Positions 1-11,710 of a stretch of DNA of 64,000 nucleotides are shown one piece after another. The translations under genes were made by a program, and so were the position numbers. Below the pieces are notes generated by a model, which saw nothing but the letters and a program-made list of their open reading frames with translations, was not told where the DNA came from and searched no databases. This DNA comes from Bugula neritina (lineage: Eukaryota > Bryozoa > Gymnolaemata > Cheilostomatida > Bugulidae), in contig OZ037770.1 of the NCBI GenBank assembly GCA_964035545.1, positions 10,504,973 through 10,568,972 on the forward strand. The letters are read 5' to 3'. Numbering within the stretch: position 1 is the stretch's first letter; each line of letters starts with the position of its first letter.

Positions 1-2
1 AG

Positions 3-497
3 AGGAGTGGTACACCCAGTACGGGTAAAAACTCCGAGCCTAAGTTGCAGAACAGCCCTGGCAGTACCGGACTTCTCCAAAAGCAATTACCCCCAGACCA
101 GCACAGTCACCTGGACAACAGGTACCCAGCTCTTTCGGGTAATGTTGGCCGAGGTAGGTGGCAATACCCCATACCTATGGCTAACTTGGACCCCCCTCCA
201 GAAGAAGAAGACGAGGCCACGACCCTACTACCCGCCCAGCTGATTGGAGATGGCGCTACCGCAGCCACCACCCAGCCTCTACGGGTAGCGCTGGCAAGAC
301 TGGGCAAGGAGCCTGGAGCACCAGGCAGCCAGATAGAAGAGAAGACCCAGCCGACCCACTCACAGTTGCCCCGTCACGGGCAGAGTATGGCACTTCCTTA
401 CCGAGAGTGCGTCCTAGATAGTGCAATCCAGGCCTGGTCCGGTACCCTTGACCGTTGTACAGAAGGGATAGAAAGCCTGGTGCACCACCTCAAATAA
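3..497 (+). CDS. C-terminal tail of an LTR-retrotransposon polyprotein (partial, 5' end outside the window)
   Basis: The reading frame is open from the left edge of the window to a TAA at 495-497. It encodes about 164 residues rich in Pro, Gln, Thr and Glu, with no domain I recognise. Base composition is clearly more GC-rich than the surrounding AT-rich DNA, as expected for a translated element. About 215 bp downstream come a G-rich polypurine tract and an LTR-like sequence, so the inference is that this is the end of the gag-pol or pol product of a Ty3/Gypsy-type element. No protease, reverse transcriptase or integrase motif lies in the window, so the family is not proven. A second open frame (1-243) overlaps and could instead be the coding one for the first 240 bases. 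Confidence 0.5.
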   Translation, partial: RSGTPSTGKNSEPKLQNSPGSTGLLQKQLPPDQHSHLDNRYPALSGNVGRGRWQYPIPMANLDPPPEEEDEATTLLPAQLIGDGATAATTQPLRVALARLGKEPGAPGSQIEEKTQPTHSQLPRHGQSMALPYRECVLDSAIQAWSGTLDRCTEGIESLVHHLK

Positions 498-711
498 CTG
501 AACCGGACAATTGGGAGCCGCCAGCATTGGCCACCCGGACTGTATATATTACGGGTACTACTATCGTTTATATTATTGTGATACGTGTGACTAATCATAA
601 TACTTTCTGTTAATCGCATATTTTTCTACTTTTGTGTTTTATTTTTTTTTGTTTTCTTTTTGTTTTGTGTGAAATCATCGTTCTGTTATCGAAAAGGGGA
701 TGCTTTTCGAT

Positions 712-721
712 GGGGGGAGAA
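712..721 (+). promoter_or_regulatory. Polypurine tract of the LTR retrotransposon
   Basis: A run of G and A (gggggagaa) lies directly before TGTAATGG, the presumed 5' end of the 3' LTR. This is the position and composition of a plus-strand primer (PPT) in LTR retrotransposons. Confidence 0.6.
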
Positions 722-1259
722 TGTAATGGATTTTCACCCTCTTTTAGTTTCGAAATAACAGCGTGCAACAGTATATTATAAATACTGTTGCGTATCATTC
801 TTAATTCCGTAATTATAGTTAAGTAAGTTAGCTTGCTAATGCCTAAGTATGGTAATTACTGTTAAAGCTCAACATAATGTAATTTTACTGAAATACGCAT
901 TCTGAAGTTATGTAATATTTCTTTTACTAATGTTGCTTTCTTTTGTGTGTGTCCTTTGTTGCTGAGATCGGCATTTCGGTCTTCCGAAATGCCGATATGC
1001 CGAAAATCGGCGTTTCGGCATTTCGGAGTCCCGAAGTGCCGATATTCGGCATTTCGGAACCCCGATCTCGGCAACAAAGGAATGTCTTTGTCTCGCTTGT
1101 ATATAAAAGCCAGCGAGTTCCAGTGTAGTTCAGACTACTACTGGAGCTCGCTGGTAGTAGGACCACATAAGCTGTATTTGATGCTAATAAAGTTATCTTC
1201 ATTCGTATTCAGATACTTGGCTTATTCTCTCTAGAGCATGTAGGCACTAGTTGCATTCA
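722..1259 (+). mobile_element. 3' LTR of a retrotransposon (about 538 bp)
   Basis: It begins with TGTAATG immediately after the polypurine tract and probably ends at CATTCA (1254-1259), giving imperfect TG...CA inverted ends. The right boundary is an inference, since the partner LTR is outside the window. Inside are a TATA box (TATAAAAG, 1102-1109), a polyadenylation signal (AATAAA, 1186-1191) and an imperfect palindrome just after the TATA box (CCAGCGAG at 1110-1117 pairing with CTCGCTGG at 1147-1154). It also holds a striking GC-rich inverted repeat listed separately. Confidence 0.6.
953..1080. repeat. GC-rich inverted repeat with internal short tandem units, inside the LTR
   Basis: The arms 953-971 and 1062-1080 are 19 nt each and complementary except for one G/T pair (cctttgttgctgagatcgg against its partner). 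Between them an 8-mer-like motif (CGGCATTT and its complement CCGAAATG) recurs many times in both orientations. The block is far more GC-rich and CpG-rich than its surroundings and lies about 20 bp upstream of the LTR TATA box. It could be an enhancer-like array or a small fold-back insertion. Confidence 0.7.
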
Positions 1260-1277
1260 AAACCCACAGTTTACTAC

Positions 1278-1511
1278 AATATAATATAACAATTCTAATA
1301 TAAAAATATATAATATATTATTATAATATATATATATTATATATAATATTATTATACTTATATAATATATATATATAATATAACAATTATAATATAAAAA
1401 TATATAATATATTATTATAATATATATATATTATATATAATATTATTATACTTATATAATATATATATAATATAACAATTATAATATAAAAATATATAAT
1501 ATATTATTATA

Positions 1512-1585
<74 letters not shown>
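1278..1585. repeat. AT minisatellite (about 93-bp unit, 2.7 copies) ending in a (TA)n tract
   Basis: The motif aacaatt recurs at 1288, 1382 and 1474 with nearly identical AT-only sequence between, so the unit is 92-94 bp. From about 1510 it becomes a nearly pure (TA)n run to 1583. No coding content: the Tyr/Ile ORFs here are artefacts. Confidence 0.85.
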
Positions 1586-1587
<2 letters not shown>

Positions 1588-2010
1588 CATGCCGAATATT
1601 TACTACAAATTTCAAAAATAGCATAAATTAAATAGTATTACCGTGCCTATTTGCATCCAATTTACTAGTCTTACATTTATAGCAACTGTAACGTATTTTG
1701 TGTAAAATGGTTATTGCAAGCATTATTCAATTCATATTCACATTGTAATCACAGCGAAGCTTAAACTTTATAGCTTTGTATTTACGTGCATGATTAAGTT
1801 TTAATTTTTTTTAAAATTTATATGTATTGAAAATATGTTTAAAAACTTTACCAATAAACAAAACTAAAAAAAATGGACACATAATATAAAAAAAAAATAA
1901 AATCACAAAAGTGTCAAAATTATTCCTTTATAACTTATATAAACTTGCGGTACCATTAGCGACATAATGATTTTTCATGGTTTAAAGTCAACACTCTTAA
2001 TATACCACAC
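1586..2010. other. AT-rich spacer, nothing recognised
   Basis: Unique AT-rich sequence between the (TA)n tract and the first position where copy A and copy B of the segmental duplication become alignable (about 2012). I see no exon, repeat or structural RNA here. Confidence 0.5.
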
Positions 2011-2340
2011 TGTTTCGTCGGAGAACTACAAAAGGGTAAAATTGGAATCGCGCGCTTTTGATTATACAATAATATCCGGTTGCTATCTACCGTTGGGGAT
2101 TTCCCGAACGCCATTACTAACTTCCGCCTTTAGTGTCAGTATTCTGCTGAATTGCTGATAAAATTTTAGTTGACTAAATAAAATCAAACTTCAGAGTTAT
2201 CAGTGACTCAAAGGTAATTAGATCACACGCTCCAGCTACTGTAGTTTAGCAAAATGCAGTGCTAAATTGTCATTCACTTGCATTCACAGTGATAAAGTGG
2301 CAAGCTTCTACCTGCCACTTTAAGTTTATCACTTATACTC
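2010..2340 (+). promoter_or_regulatory. Conserved upstream block of TRIM-like gene copy A with an NF-kappaB-type site
   Basis: This block matches 13160-13480 upstream of copy B closely, while the DNA to its left does not match. It contains GGGGATTTCCC at 2095-2105, which fits the kappaB consensus GGGRNYYYCC exactly, and an AT-rich TATA-like stretch about 35 bp before it. The coding exon starts about 1.5 kb downstream behind a splice acceptor (ttttatag at 3615-3622), so this block is a candidate promoter and untranslated first exon. Function is inferred only. Confidence 0.45.
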
Positions 2341-2580
2341 TTAATCTCTTATACTTATAGTTATACTTAATCTTATACTTGTACTTATAGTTATACTTAT
2401 AGTTATTATATTTTAGTTATTTGTTATTACTTAATCCTATTACAGTAGTAGTATTACTATTAGTATCAGTAGTGGTAGTAGTACTAGTAGTACTTTAATA
2501 ATAGTAGTACTACTAGTACTTCACTAGTGAAGTACTAGTAGTACTAGTAGTGCTTAGCACTATCATCTATGGCTATTAAT
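2330..2580. repeat. Low-complexity AGT/ACT and ATACTT tracts
   Basis: Short degenerate repeats of TTATACTTA followed by TAGTAG/TACTAC runs, including the palindromic stretch actagtacttcactagtgaag around 2513. The same tract, diverged in length, is in copy B at 13460-13640. Confidence 0.7.
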
Positions 2581-3633
2581 AAAAAATATTTTCGAATTTG
2601 ACTTTCAAATTCAACATTGATTATGAATTAGAATATCATTATGAGTATCACTTTCATACTCAGTATGAGTATCAGCATGACTATGAGACATGATGTTAAG
2701 TTGGAGTATTCATTGATTAGGTTTGTATCACTATTGGTATTAGTTTTAGCCTCTTTCCACTTAAAAGCTATTACTATGACTATGGGTATGGCATTGTAGG
2801 TATCACCATAACAACTAGAAGTGATATACCTTATCAGTTATCATGTTTGTTGTAATTAATGAATAAATCATTGTAATTCTAGTTATTGTAAATGTATAAA
2901 TCATTGTCATTAGTGTTATGAATAATAAGCTATAAGTGTGAGTATCAATATGAGTATAAGTATGATTATCTGAATACCAAAACATATAATACTGAGTCTT
3001 ATACTTATAGTTACTATAAGTATAAGACTCCCAGTATCACTATTCAGGTTGATATTTACCTGCATTAGCCATTCACTGAATCAATAACTTTCAGTTAAGA
3101 TCGAATATGAATATCAAGATGAAGACCACTGTTACCTGTAAATGATTTTTAGTATCACTCTGACAATTCATATTACTAAGAGTGGAAGTAGCAACATCCT
3201 TTTCAAACTTATTGTGAATATTTATAACTATTTGACATAGTACAATATGTGTACAGCATCCTGTTGGTTAATCAAATCTTGGAAATCTTTTCGATTCAAT
3301 ATTTGAAAATTTTAAGCAATTTAAGTCGAATGATTTTATCAAATTAGTTATTATTAATTATCCACTGCTTATAGCTAATGTTTTTACTTTTAATCTGCTT
3401 CTTTTGTTTTGCTTTCTTATATTTGAAAGGCAATTTCAAATCATGGGGTTTTACTATAACTCAGTAATTTAGTGCTGGTTCTTGATAATATACATATTAA
3501 GTGTATTTTAAATGCTTCTAGAAATTTGTTTTGTTTGTTTTATTTTTTCTTATCCATTCTTTGTTGAAACATGTTTCTAAGAAAAAGTGTTTTTATGTAA
3601 AGCTTACATTTCTATTTTATAGGGTCGAGCTAA

Positions 3634-6600
3634 ATGGCTGAGGCTGCAGTGGAAAAAGTTGTGTGTGGATTCTGTTTACTTGAAGAAGGTTTAGAGAATC
3701 CCAAGTGTCTACCATGTGGTCATGTACACTGTTTACTGTGTCTTACTCGTAATGTTGATGTGAATGACATGATCAGGTGTCCCTGGTGTAGGTAAGTTAG
3801 TTTTGTATAAGCAGAGCTGAGATATACTGTTGGTAAAGAGTTATGATTTACATCATATGTTTTTCCTTATATTAATTTGTTGCATTCTGTTATATATAGT
3901 TTTAAATATTACAAAGTTATTATGTGTCTTGTCACAGGGAAGTGTTTGATGTGAGAGTGGAGAATCTTCCATCTGCTGATGTAGAGGACAACTCCATATC
4001 ATGTGACGTGTGCACTAAGAAAGGGATAGAGAAAGTACCAGCAGTAACCTACTGTACTGTGTGTCGAAAACTCTTCTGCAGAAAACATGAGGAGGTAATT
4101 CCTTCACATAACTCTTTTTAACTCAGTTTATGACTGTTTATTTTGTTGTTGCTCAGCATTTCAATGCGATTGTCACAATTAGCTATAAATTTACTTTATT
4201 GTCAAATGCTTTTATTATCTAAAGGACATCCTCCACAATTTGACAATCTTTTAAATCTTTTTTTGCTATGCATAGCTGAGTTTTCTTTATTATATTAATC
4301 AATATTATTGACCCTTGTTCATCACAGTCAACAAGTAGTCTTACATTCTGTAAAAATTTTTTGGGGGTTTACTAAGCAGATAAAATACATTATTTTGTAT
4401 CTAACATCATGAGGATGTAATGCTCTGTAGTGATAGCCTCTAGACTGTGTTCTTAACCTCGTTATGTGTAGTTGAGTTATCTTTATCAATAAATATTTAT
4501 TCTGTTATATTCAGTCACATGATGACACCAATGATGACCACCAGAAGATGACCATATCTGACTACAGAATACAAGCCAAGAGACTGGAGAAAAGAGTTTG
4601 TCCCAAACACACAGCATATCCCTATGTACACGGATGTAGAGTCTGTACTCAACTGTTCTGTGTGCAGTGTGTGTCTCGGAATAACTTGTGTGTTGGAGGT
4701 AACTCTTCTGCTTTTATATCCTTTCATATCATTACTTTAAAGTTTTTTATTTGTATCAACTGTATGTCTAAGTAATTAGTCTTAGTAGGCTACAGTGTCA
4801 ATCAACGATTTCTACTCACCCTTTCCGTTGGAAGTTCGCATTCCGTTATTGTTTATTAATCGAACAAAAGATGGTGAAATACTTAAATAAACAATTTTTC
4901 CAATTATATTTCCAATACTTAGAAACAATTCACCCAATGAAATCAAGGTTAACCCATTAAACTCAAGATTTTAGAGTTTTTATAGTTGAGTCTATTTAAT
5001 TGCATACGTGTGTAGTTTTATGATTTGTTTCATTATTCCTTATGCTTTCTGGTGAACCAATTAATGAACCATGTTGAAAATCTTGTGGCATTTTAAGCAA
5101 ATGAAAATTGAGCCATTCTTATATACGGGAAGTTATCCACTCTTATAAAATTAGGATTTAGACAGTGTTAGTTGGAGTTCATAAGTCTGAAGAGTTCAAG
5201 TAGGGTTCAGTCAGGAAAGACTCGGTCTCATTACTCATAATATCTAAGTTAATCCACAACCTAAATACATGCTAAAATAGTGCTGGGTGGTACTGGAGTT
5301 TGTTAGTTAATTGAAGTATATAATGTTGAGGAAACGAAATTTTATTAAAGTATTAATAGTGATATTGTGCTCCTGTGCCCCATTTGAATAAGTCCTTAGC
5401 CTGATTTAACAAAAAAAACCTTTTTATCAGGGGCTCTCCCACAGGGATGGTGACTATAAGCTTGTGTGAGCCTAAACAATGGTGATATTTTCATTGTTAC
5501 TCAAGCAAATATTAGTGTACATATGATTACATCACTGTGATGTAGATTCAGAACACAAGATGGTTAGTCTAGATGAACTTATCACACAGTTGACAAACAT
5601 AGAACAACTGATAACTACTGAAGATAAGACATCTCATCTCTTCAAACAGATATCTAAGGCTATATCTGACTTTGATACTGAGACTGAAGACTTGCTGAGT
5701 ATTCTTCATACACAGAGAGATGAACAGGTGAGATTCTGAAGAACACAGGCTACTCTCATGTGTTTTCATAGTTCTGTAAGATGTTATTGGTTGGTTAATG
5801 TCTAAGAAACTGTGATAAGTTTGTTTTACTGTAAGTCTCATAGTATGCAGCCAGACAAAGTGAAAGGGCCTAACTGATTGTTTCAAGTCTAGGAAGTGCT
5901 AAGCAATAATCTAGCTAAGAGATCTGAATTTATTTTATTTTGTGCCTCTTTCAGATTTCCAAGTTTAAATCTGAGAATTCAAGATTAACAATAATTTAAT
6001 AGAAATTAAATTTCAGGCAATATGTAACTATACTTATAAAAATTGATTATTAGCTCATAAATAATTAGGGGTGCTGGTTTTTGACCACAAGTTTTTATAG
6101 GCTTGAAGCTGTTTTTATCTCTTTTAGTTAATTAATTAATGTTTATAAACTTTTAGTTCAAGTTTAATTTACATTTGTACAGATAATTCTAGTTCTTGTA
6201 TAAGGTGCATGGAAATGTTATTTAACTACTTTGTGTAATTTGATTTTTGCAGAAATCCTATTCTCAAATTGTCTAATTAGATTTTAAACGTCAAGTATAC
6301 CTAGAAGCTAATATTTTAATCTTTTTTGTGCTACTAAATGTATGAATACCCACCCATTGATTGACTTAGCACTGTCTTATTCTGTGGTGCTAGAAAGTTT
6401 AGCTAACCGTCTTACTTATATAAGTTATGTTTTAGTTGACTGAAGTAAGACTAAAGTATGAGAAACTGGAGAAGGAATTCTTAGCTAGTAGAAAGAAGAC
6501 TAAAGAGGAATTGAACAGATACATGGAAAGAGAAGTTGGAACTGTTTTGTCTCAACTGAGTAACAGTAGAATGAAGATAGAAGCTCAACTTAAGCGAAAC

Positions 6601-9247
6601 AACCAGGCATGTAGACTTCAGTTATCATAGCAATATAGTGACTATTTGGATTAATAAAATAAGTGGTAATGGAAACTAGAAATTATTTTTGATAATCTGT
6701 ACATACATCATATGTTAAACACATTTAATATTTGTAGAGCTATTAATTCATTTTGTTTTATGCCACATCAGTTGGTAGACCACACACGTTGATATAATGC
6801 TCTAGATGGTGAATCTGACATATTGACTTATGTTTAGTTGAAACTCTACTAAGTGTATTTTGTTTTTATGTACTGTAGGTGGATCTGGTTGAAGGATTTG
6901 CAGAGATTAAAGACAGAATACAGAGGCTGATATCTGTTGAGATACCTAGACTAGGGCTGTATGATGTCATGTCTCTAAAGGTCAAAGGTTAGTATACTAT
7001 ACTAGAGCTGTGTGATGTCATGTCTATAAAAGTTAAAAGTTATAATTCTACAACCAAGCATATCAATCTTCCCTGACAAGATTTCAATTCCTAATCTGTT
7101 GTATTGGTATTTCAATGCAGGTACAAGATAGATACAAACCTCATATACATAGATCAGAATATAGTCACCTTAGCTATTATACACCGGCTTTCCATGGACC
7201 GATCTCAGTGAGATCGATCCATGGAAAGACGCCAGATCGATCTGAGAAGTAGAAAAAGACTGCTCGCTACAATGTTGTCTGCTAATAAAAATGATAACTT
7301 ATTGATAATTACTAAGCAAAGTATTAAATAGTTATGATAGCCACCTTTTGAGATACCAAAACTTTGACTTTCAGTACAATGATTAAGAAAACTCAATTGT
7401 ATGCAGTAGAAGGTAAAAAAATGGGGGAATTTAAATTGAATTTCATTGAGTTTCATTAGCTATTTTCTTTGTAATTTTAAGCCTAACAGTCCTGTAAGTT
7501 TATTAATAATCTGCAAGACAGCCATTAATTTTATATAAGCTGTCAAGCTAAAAAATTAAAATTAATCATTTTAAATTGGCCAAATTACCATACACTGAAA
7601 GCTTTGCTGCTTATAGTTTATAGCTGGAATTAAATTTTAGACTACGACCATCTTGTTTTCAACAGTAGTAGCTTTAATCACTCAAATAGGTGAACAAATT
7701 ATACTTTTAAAGTATCCTTCACTTAAGAGGAGGCAACTTCTGACACTCATGGAAAAACGATCTATTTGAGCACATTTCTCAGATCGATCTTAGCGAGATC
7801 GATCTGAGATTGGTACATGGAAAGCCTGTGATAGTGAATTATGGAAATAGCTAGAAGGAAGTATTACATTAAATATGTATATAATAAGAAGAATAGTTCC
7901 TACAGTTTCCCTTACTAACTTTCACTCAACTTGTACTTTGTAGAAGAGAAGAGAGAAATAGAGGCAGAACTGGTTCCTGCAGCAGACAAGATTATTAGTT
8001 TAGATCAAGGAGTGACAACTCCTACTCTTCCTAAATCTCTCAAACTCATACAGTCTGTTGATGTTTCTAATAACTGTTATTCTGTCTGTAAATATGGGGA
8101 TAATATTTATGTAGGACTGCGTAATGGTGCAGGGATAGACAGAGTAGATGAGAGTTTCAGTGTTTCCAAGTCTTTTGTTTCTATTACTAACAATGTATGT
8201 GGTTTAGTAGCTTACACCAACCAGTTGTATGCTTTAATGTGTGTCAGTGATCGCAATCCTCATTGGGTGATACATGTGTATGATCTTACTGGGAAACAGG
8301 TGACCAGCTGGTCCCATCATGATAGTAGTGGTTGTGTAAACAACCTTGCTATTGTTGATGATCAGGTTGTAGTTCTTGATAGAGGCAGTAAAAGACTTAC
8401 AATATACTCTCTTACTGGGGAGGTAATTAAACATGTCTCCTGCCCTCTACTCAGTAAAAGATATGCAGCAATATGTGCTGCAGACAGACATTGTGTAGTA
8501 GTTTCTGACTGGGGTTCCTCTCAAGCATTTAAAGTAGACTTGACAACAGAGAAAGTCATCTGGACATGCAAGGATGTATCTCAACCACAAGGTGTGACCT
8601 GCTATAGAAGTAAATATATTCTTGTGACTAACTGCAGCAGTAAAACCACCATCTGGATACTGGATGTGGAGACAGGTTAGTGATTCCAGTATTGTAATGT
8701 ATGTGTGCAAAATATGATATATTTAACATGTAAACTTTGCTCCATATATACACTACATAATACTGTATGATGATACATTAAATTGTATACACAAACCACA
8801 ATCAGTGGGTGGGCTGTTAGTAAGCCATTTAATAATCAAATTCACAGCTCTACTGTATGTAATGGTCTTTATAATATAAATATATAGCTACATTTACCTT
8901 CCATTTGGTTGTACACTATTCACACATTTGCTGCACAGTGCACTTTACAAATTGATAAGTATATTGTTAGGAAGTTGCTATTATAGGCCTATTGACTATA
9001 ATTATTGAAACACATGACTAAAATATATTATAACAATATGCAGTCACAAATGTTTCTCTTCAGTGTCGGGATACATATTATATTCAAGCTATATTGAACT
9101 TGTTATATTGTAGGTAGACAGTTGTCTATGCTAGAAGATACAACTGTTAGGAGGGATAGTGATGTACTTGATCTCCATGTGTATAAAGATATGCTGATTG
9201 TACCCAGATGGAGTGAGGATAAAGTTCTATTCTACCAACTCAACTGA
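3634..9247 (+). CDS. TRIM-like RING / B-box / coiled-coil / beta-propeller protein, copy A (intact, 8 exons)
   Basis: Exons: 3634-3791, 3938-4094, 4515-4698, 5552-5727, 6436-6606, 6879-6987, 7944-8675, 9114-9247. All phases join, giving 606 residues. Exon 1 is a C3HC4 RING (C11, C14, C28, H30, C33, C36, C49, C52). Exon 2 is a first B-box (C75, C78, C92, C95, C100, H103). Exon 3 into 4 is a second (C134, H137, C146, C149, C154, C157, C164, H168). Exons 4-6 (about 170-318) are charged and heptad-like, as in TRIM coiled coils. Exons 7-8 (about 335-606) hold repeated blades (IYVGL, HVYDLTGK, LTIYSLTGE, WILDVETG) typical of an NHL or six-bladed beta-propeller. The family consists of E3 ubiquitin ligases, often in innate immunity. 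Intron 5 has a GC donor (GCATGT at 6607) and ends in AG. Start chosen as the first ATG after a splice acceptor and before the RING; copy B has the same start. Confidence 0.9.
5362..5476 (+). mobile_element. SINE fragment, 5'-truncated, in intron 3 of TRIM-like copy A
   Basis: It matches the body and tail of the tRNA-derived SINE family seen in full at 57436-57648: gctcctgtgccccat, taagtccttagcc, and the tail cacagggatggtgactata. The tRNA-like head is missing. Confidence 0.75.
7182..7830. mobile_element. MITE-like element with terminal inverted repeats, in intron 6 of TRIM-like copy A
   Basis: The left end CACCGGCTTTCCATGGACC and the right end (reverse complement CACAGGCTTTCCATGTACC) are about 26-bp inverted repeats. 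The subterminal parts carry GATCGATC palindromes: 7776-7808 contains tctcagatcgatct, a 5-base loop and its exact complement, and the left side has a similar one around 7201-7220. The interior is AT-rich and non-coding. The flanks suggest a short TA-type target duplication, but that is not clear. Confidence 0.7.
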
Positions 9248-10430
9248 ACAGGTATTATGTATTTAGTAATAAGAGTTTCATCCCATTACCTAATGGAGGG
9301 TAAGTTTTGCATTTAAATGTTAACAGAGGCTAAAACTACTTCCAATCAATGGAATGTGTCTATTTATATACTGTGACATCACACAGCAGAAATAGTTTCA
9401 ATTTTTCTCTGCTTGTATTTCTATTTAGCCAAAAAAATTTGTTAAACTTTTGAGTCGTGCCTTTTTATTCTACATTCTGTTGATATTGTTAAATTGTTTT
9501 GTTAGCTATTTACATAGTGCTGATGGTGTCCAGTAATAATAGTGCAGGCAAAACTGGCACAGGTGGCAAAGTAGGTAAAATTGGCAAATTTTCAATATTA
9601 GGGTGTTAGGTTGAGGATTTGGAATATATGGGGTTTGGGGATGGGGTTTAAGGGTGTGGGGTTTTGGAAAAGGTAACACAAGTTTGCCATTTTTACTTTC
9701 TTTCCATTTGTGCCATTACTACTTGTGCCATTATTACCTGTTCCATCATTACCTAAAGTCAGTGCTGACTAACATACTAAATCTATGACAACTTTCTTGT
9801 ATGTTTGTCTCCTATATTACTAGCTGTGATATGTCATAAGCTACTAATAGTCGTGAGACAATATTATATGGGTTAGAATATTATTTATTCATCTTAACTT
9901 GTTTTCTCAATCATCAGTATATTTATTACAGAAAATAGACTGATGTGGAACAGGAAGTAGTTTCTGCAGCAGACACATCTAGTTATTTGGTTTAGAAAGT
10001 GGCAAGTGAAAAGGCAGCTGATTGGTCCATTCATCTGACCTAGTAACACTCTATGGTTACATTACCATGTCATTCATATGATACTTACTGTAACATTATT
10101 CTATACTATCTATCATACAGGACTGAGAACTAAGTAGTAGCAGTTATTGTATATTATCTTTCTTATAGGAGTGAAAACTATGTAGTACTTGCTTTCTATT
10201 GCCAATCAAAATAGTTTTATGACATATAATAACTATATATTTTTCAATATTAGGAAATGGTTTAACCTACATACTTTGAGTAGCATAATATCAGAATCTA
10301 GTAACACTTACATCAGTGTCAAAGAAAGTCAACATCTGTCAACATTAGTCAAAATTAGTCATGTGACAGTTTTGCACGGGTCAAGCTGCCCAGTTTCCTT
10401 TCTATTGTTTAAGAATATGATGAGGCTACT
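9248..10430. other. 3' flank of TRIM-like copy A, region absent from copy B
   Basis: This is non-coding AT-rich sequence, with probable 3' UTR immediately after the stop. The whole span up to about 10432 has no counterpart in copy B, whose deletion ends there. Apart from the fold-back at 9528-9750 nothing stands out. Confidence 0.5.
9528..9750. repeat. Fold-back element, imperfect 60-bp inverted repeats
   Basis: 9528-9587 (ccagtaataatagtgcaggc and onward, with repeated ggcaca/ggcaaa) matches the reverse complement of 9692-9750 with scattered differences. The centre is G-rich (ggggtttggggatggggttt at 9629-9648). It looks like a small non-autonomous element or a diverged palindrome. Confidence 0.55.
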
Positions 10431-10514
10431 CAATTACTAATAACATAATATTACCTCATCCTTTACTCCTAGTGTATAATCTTGTTGATATAATTTTCTT
10501 GTTGTTAGAAAATG

Positions 10515-10580
10515 TTACAGCTGTAAATTAAACCCAGACCTTTTAGTTGAGATTCATGTGTCCTACCAACTGTGTCATCC
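10515..10580 (-). mobile_element. tRNA-like SINE head, degenerate (copy A)
   Basis: The reverse complement resembles a tRNA with an A-box-like stretch (acacagttggtaggacac), but its B-box is damaged. The better-preserved counterpart is at 16246-16311. Confidence 0.5.
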
Positions 10581-11505
10581 TCTCTCTATCATATTAGTAA
10601 TATTTTACTCCATATTACTAGTCATATCATTAGCCATATTGTATTAATATTAGCCTGTCTTATTTACGTAGCTTATTTGATTTATGTTTTTCAAAAATAA
10701 ATATTTTCCTTCTTCTGTGCTTTCAAACTATATTCTTAGAAAAGATGCACTGAAGGCTTATTTGTACTGCAAACTAAAGTAGAAGCTGTCACAGTGTAGA
10801 CTGTAGAGTATTAGAGATGTTATATTCTTAGTTCTGACTTGTTAGAAGTCAGTCTCTGTATCACCTTACTGCACTGTCTTTATTTTACTCATTGGTGCAC
10901 CTTGTATATGTCAACTGAATATTAAATATATTCAACAGTTCAACAGAGTTAGTATGTCAAATAAATCCTTTACACTGTATCACAGTTATGATGTAGTATT
11001 CTACATCTATACAAGGCATATACTAATGGTAGTGCTTATTAATTACTCTCTAAGTGGTAACAGTAGTAACAGTAGAACCATCAATCTCACTGGTGCCATA
11101 TTCTATCATTTAACCAGCATATTATAATAATTGGAAACTTGCAATGTAATATTGTCTTAGTAATATTATGTACATCAAAGTGTGGTACACTGGCTTATAT
11201 ACATTCAAGAAGGCATGTTATATTCTCTAGCATGTTATCAGTAAACAAAATCTTATAAACATTATGAAGGCTTACTGCTGAGACTATCAATTGACATATT
11301 ATAAATAAATTTGCTGCCTCTAGTATGCACTCAGTTTATCATAATGGAAGGACAACTCTAATATGCCAAAAATGCCCATTTGATTTTATCAAGAACAGCC
11401 TTGGAAAACTTGTATAATTACACTGCTTGCAGTTTGTGTATATTTTTCTATGCAAATGCAAGTATTGCTCAGTTACTCAATGACTAGTATTTGGCAATGT
11501 ATTGT

Positions 11506-11710
11506 TGCTATTCTTTCATATGATAGAGAAAGCGTTAGCCAATAGGAATCATTATTCCTACTGAGGAGGGGCGTGACTACAATAAACAATTACAGATGTC
11601 ATTCTAGTATTAGTTTATGCACTGTTGCTTTACAATGATATATAGAAAGTCTTAGCCAATAAGATCATTTCATTCTGACTGACAAGGGGCGTGGTTACAA
11701 GAACCAATAA
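11506..11710. repeat. Tandem duplication of a CCAAT / GGGGCGTG-containing segment
   Basis: Two units of about 115 bp each contain agccaata and ggggcgtg (11530-11575 and 11652-11695). Copy B has a single, hybrid unit (17462-17530). The paired CCAAT and GC-box-like motifs resemble promoter elements but no gene start is visible nearby. Confidence 0.6.

Noticed and set aside
1110-1154. TAR-like RNA hairpin at the LTR transcript start
   Set aside because: The palindrome starts only a few bases after the TATA box, so half of it would lie upstream of the expected start; no basis for an RNA role.
1967-2158. 63-codon open frame in the conserved upstream block
   Set aside because: The frame is not kept in copy B, where the same block has different ends; conservation is better explained by recent duplication or regulatory content.
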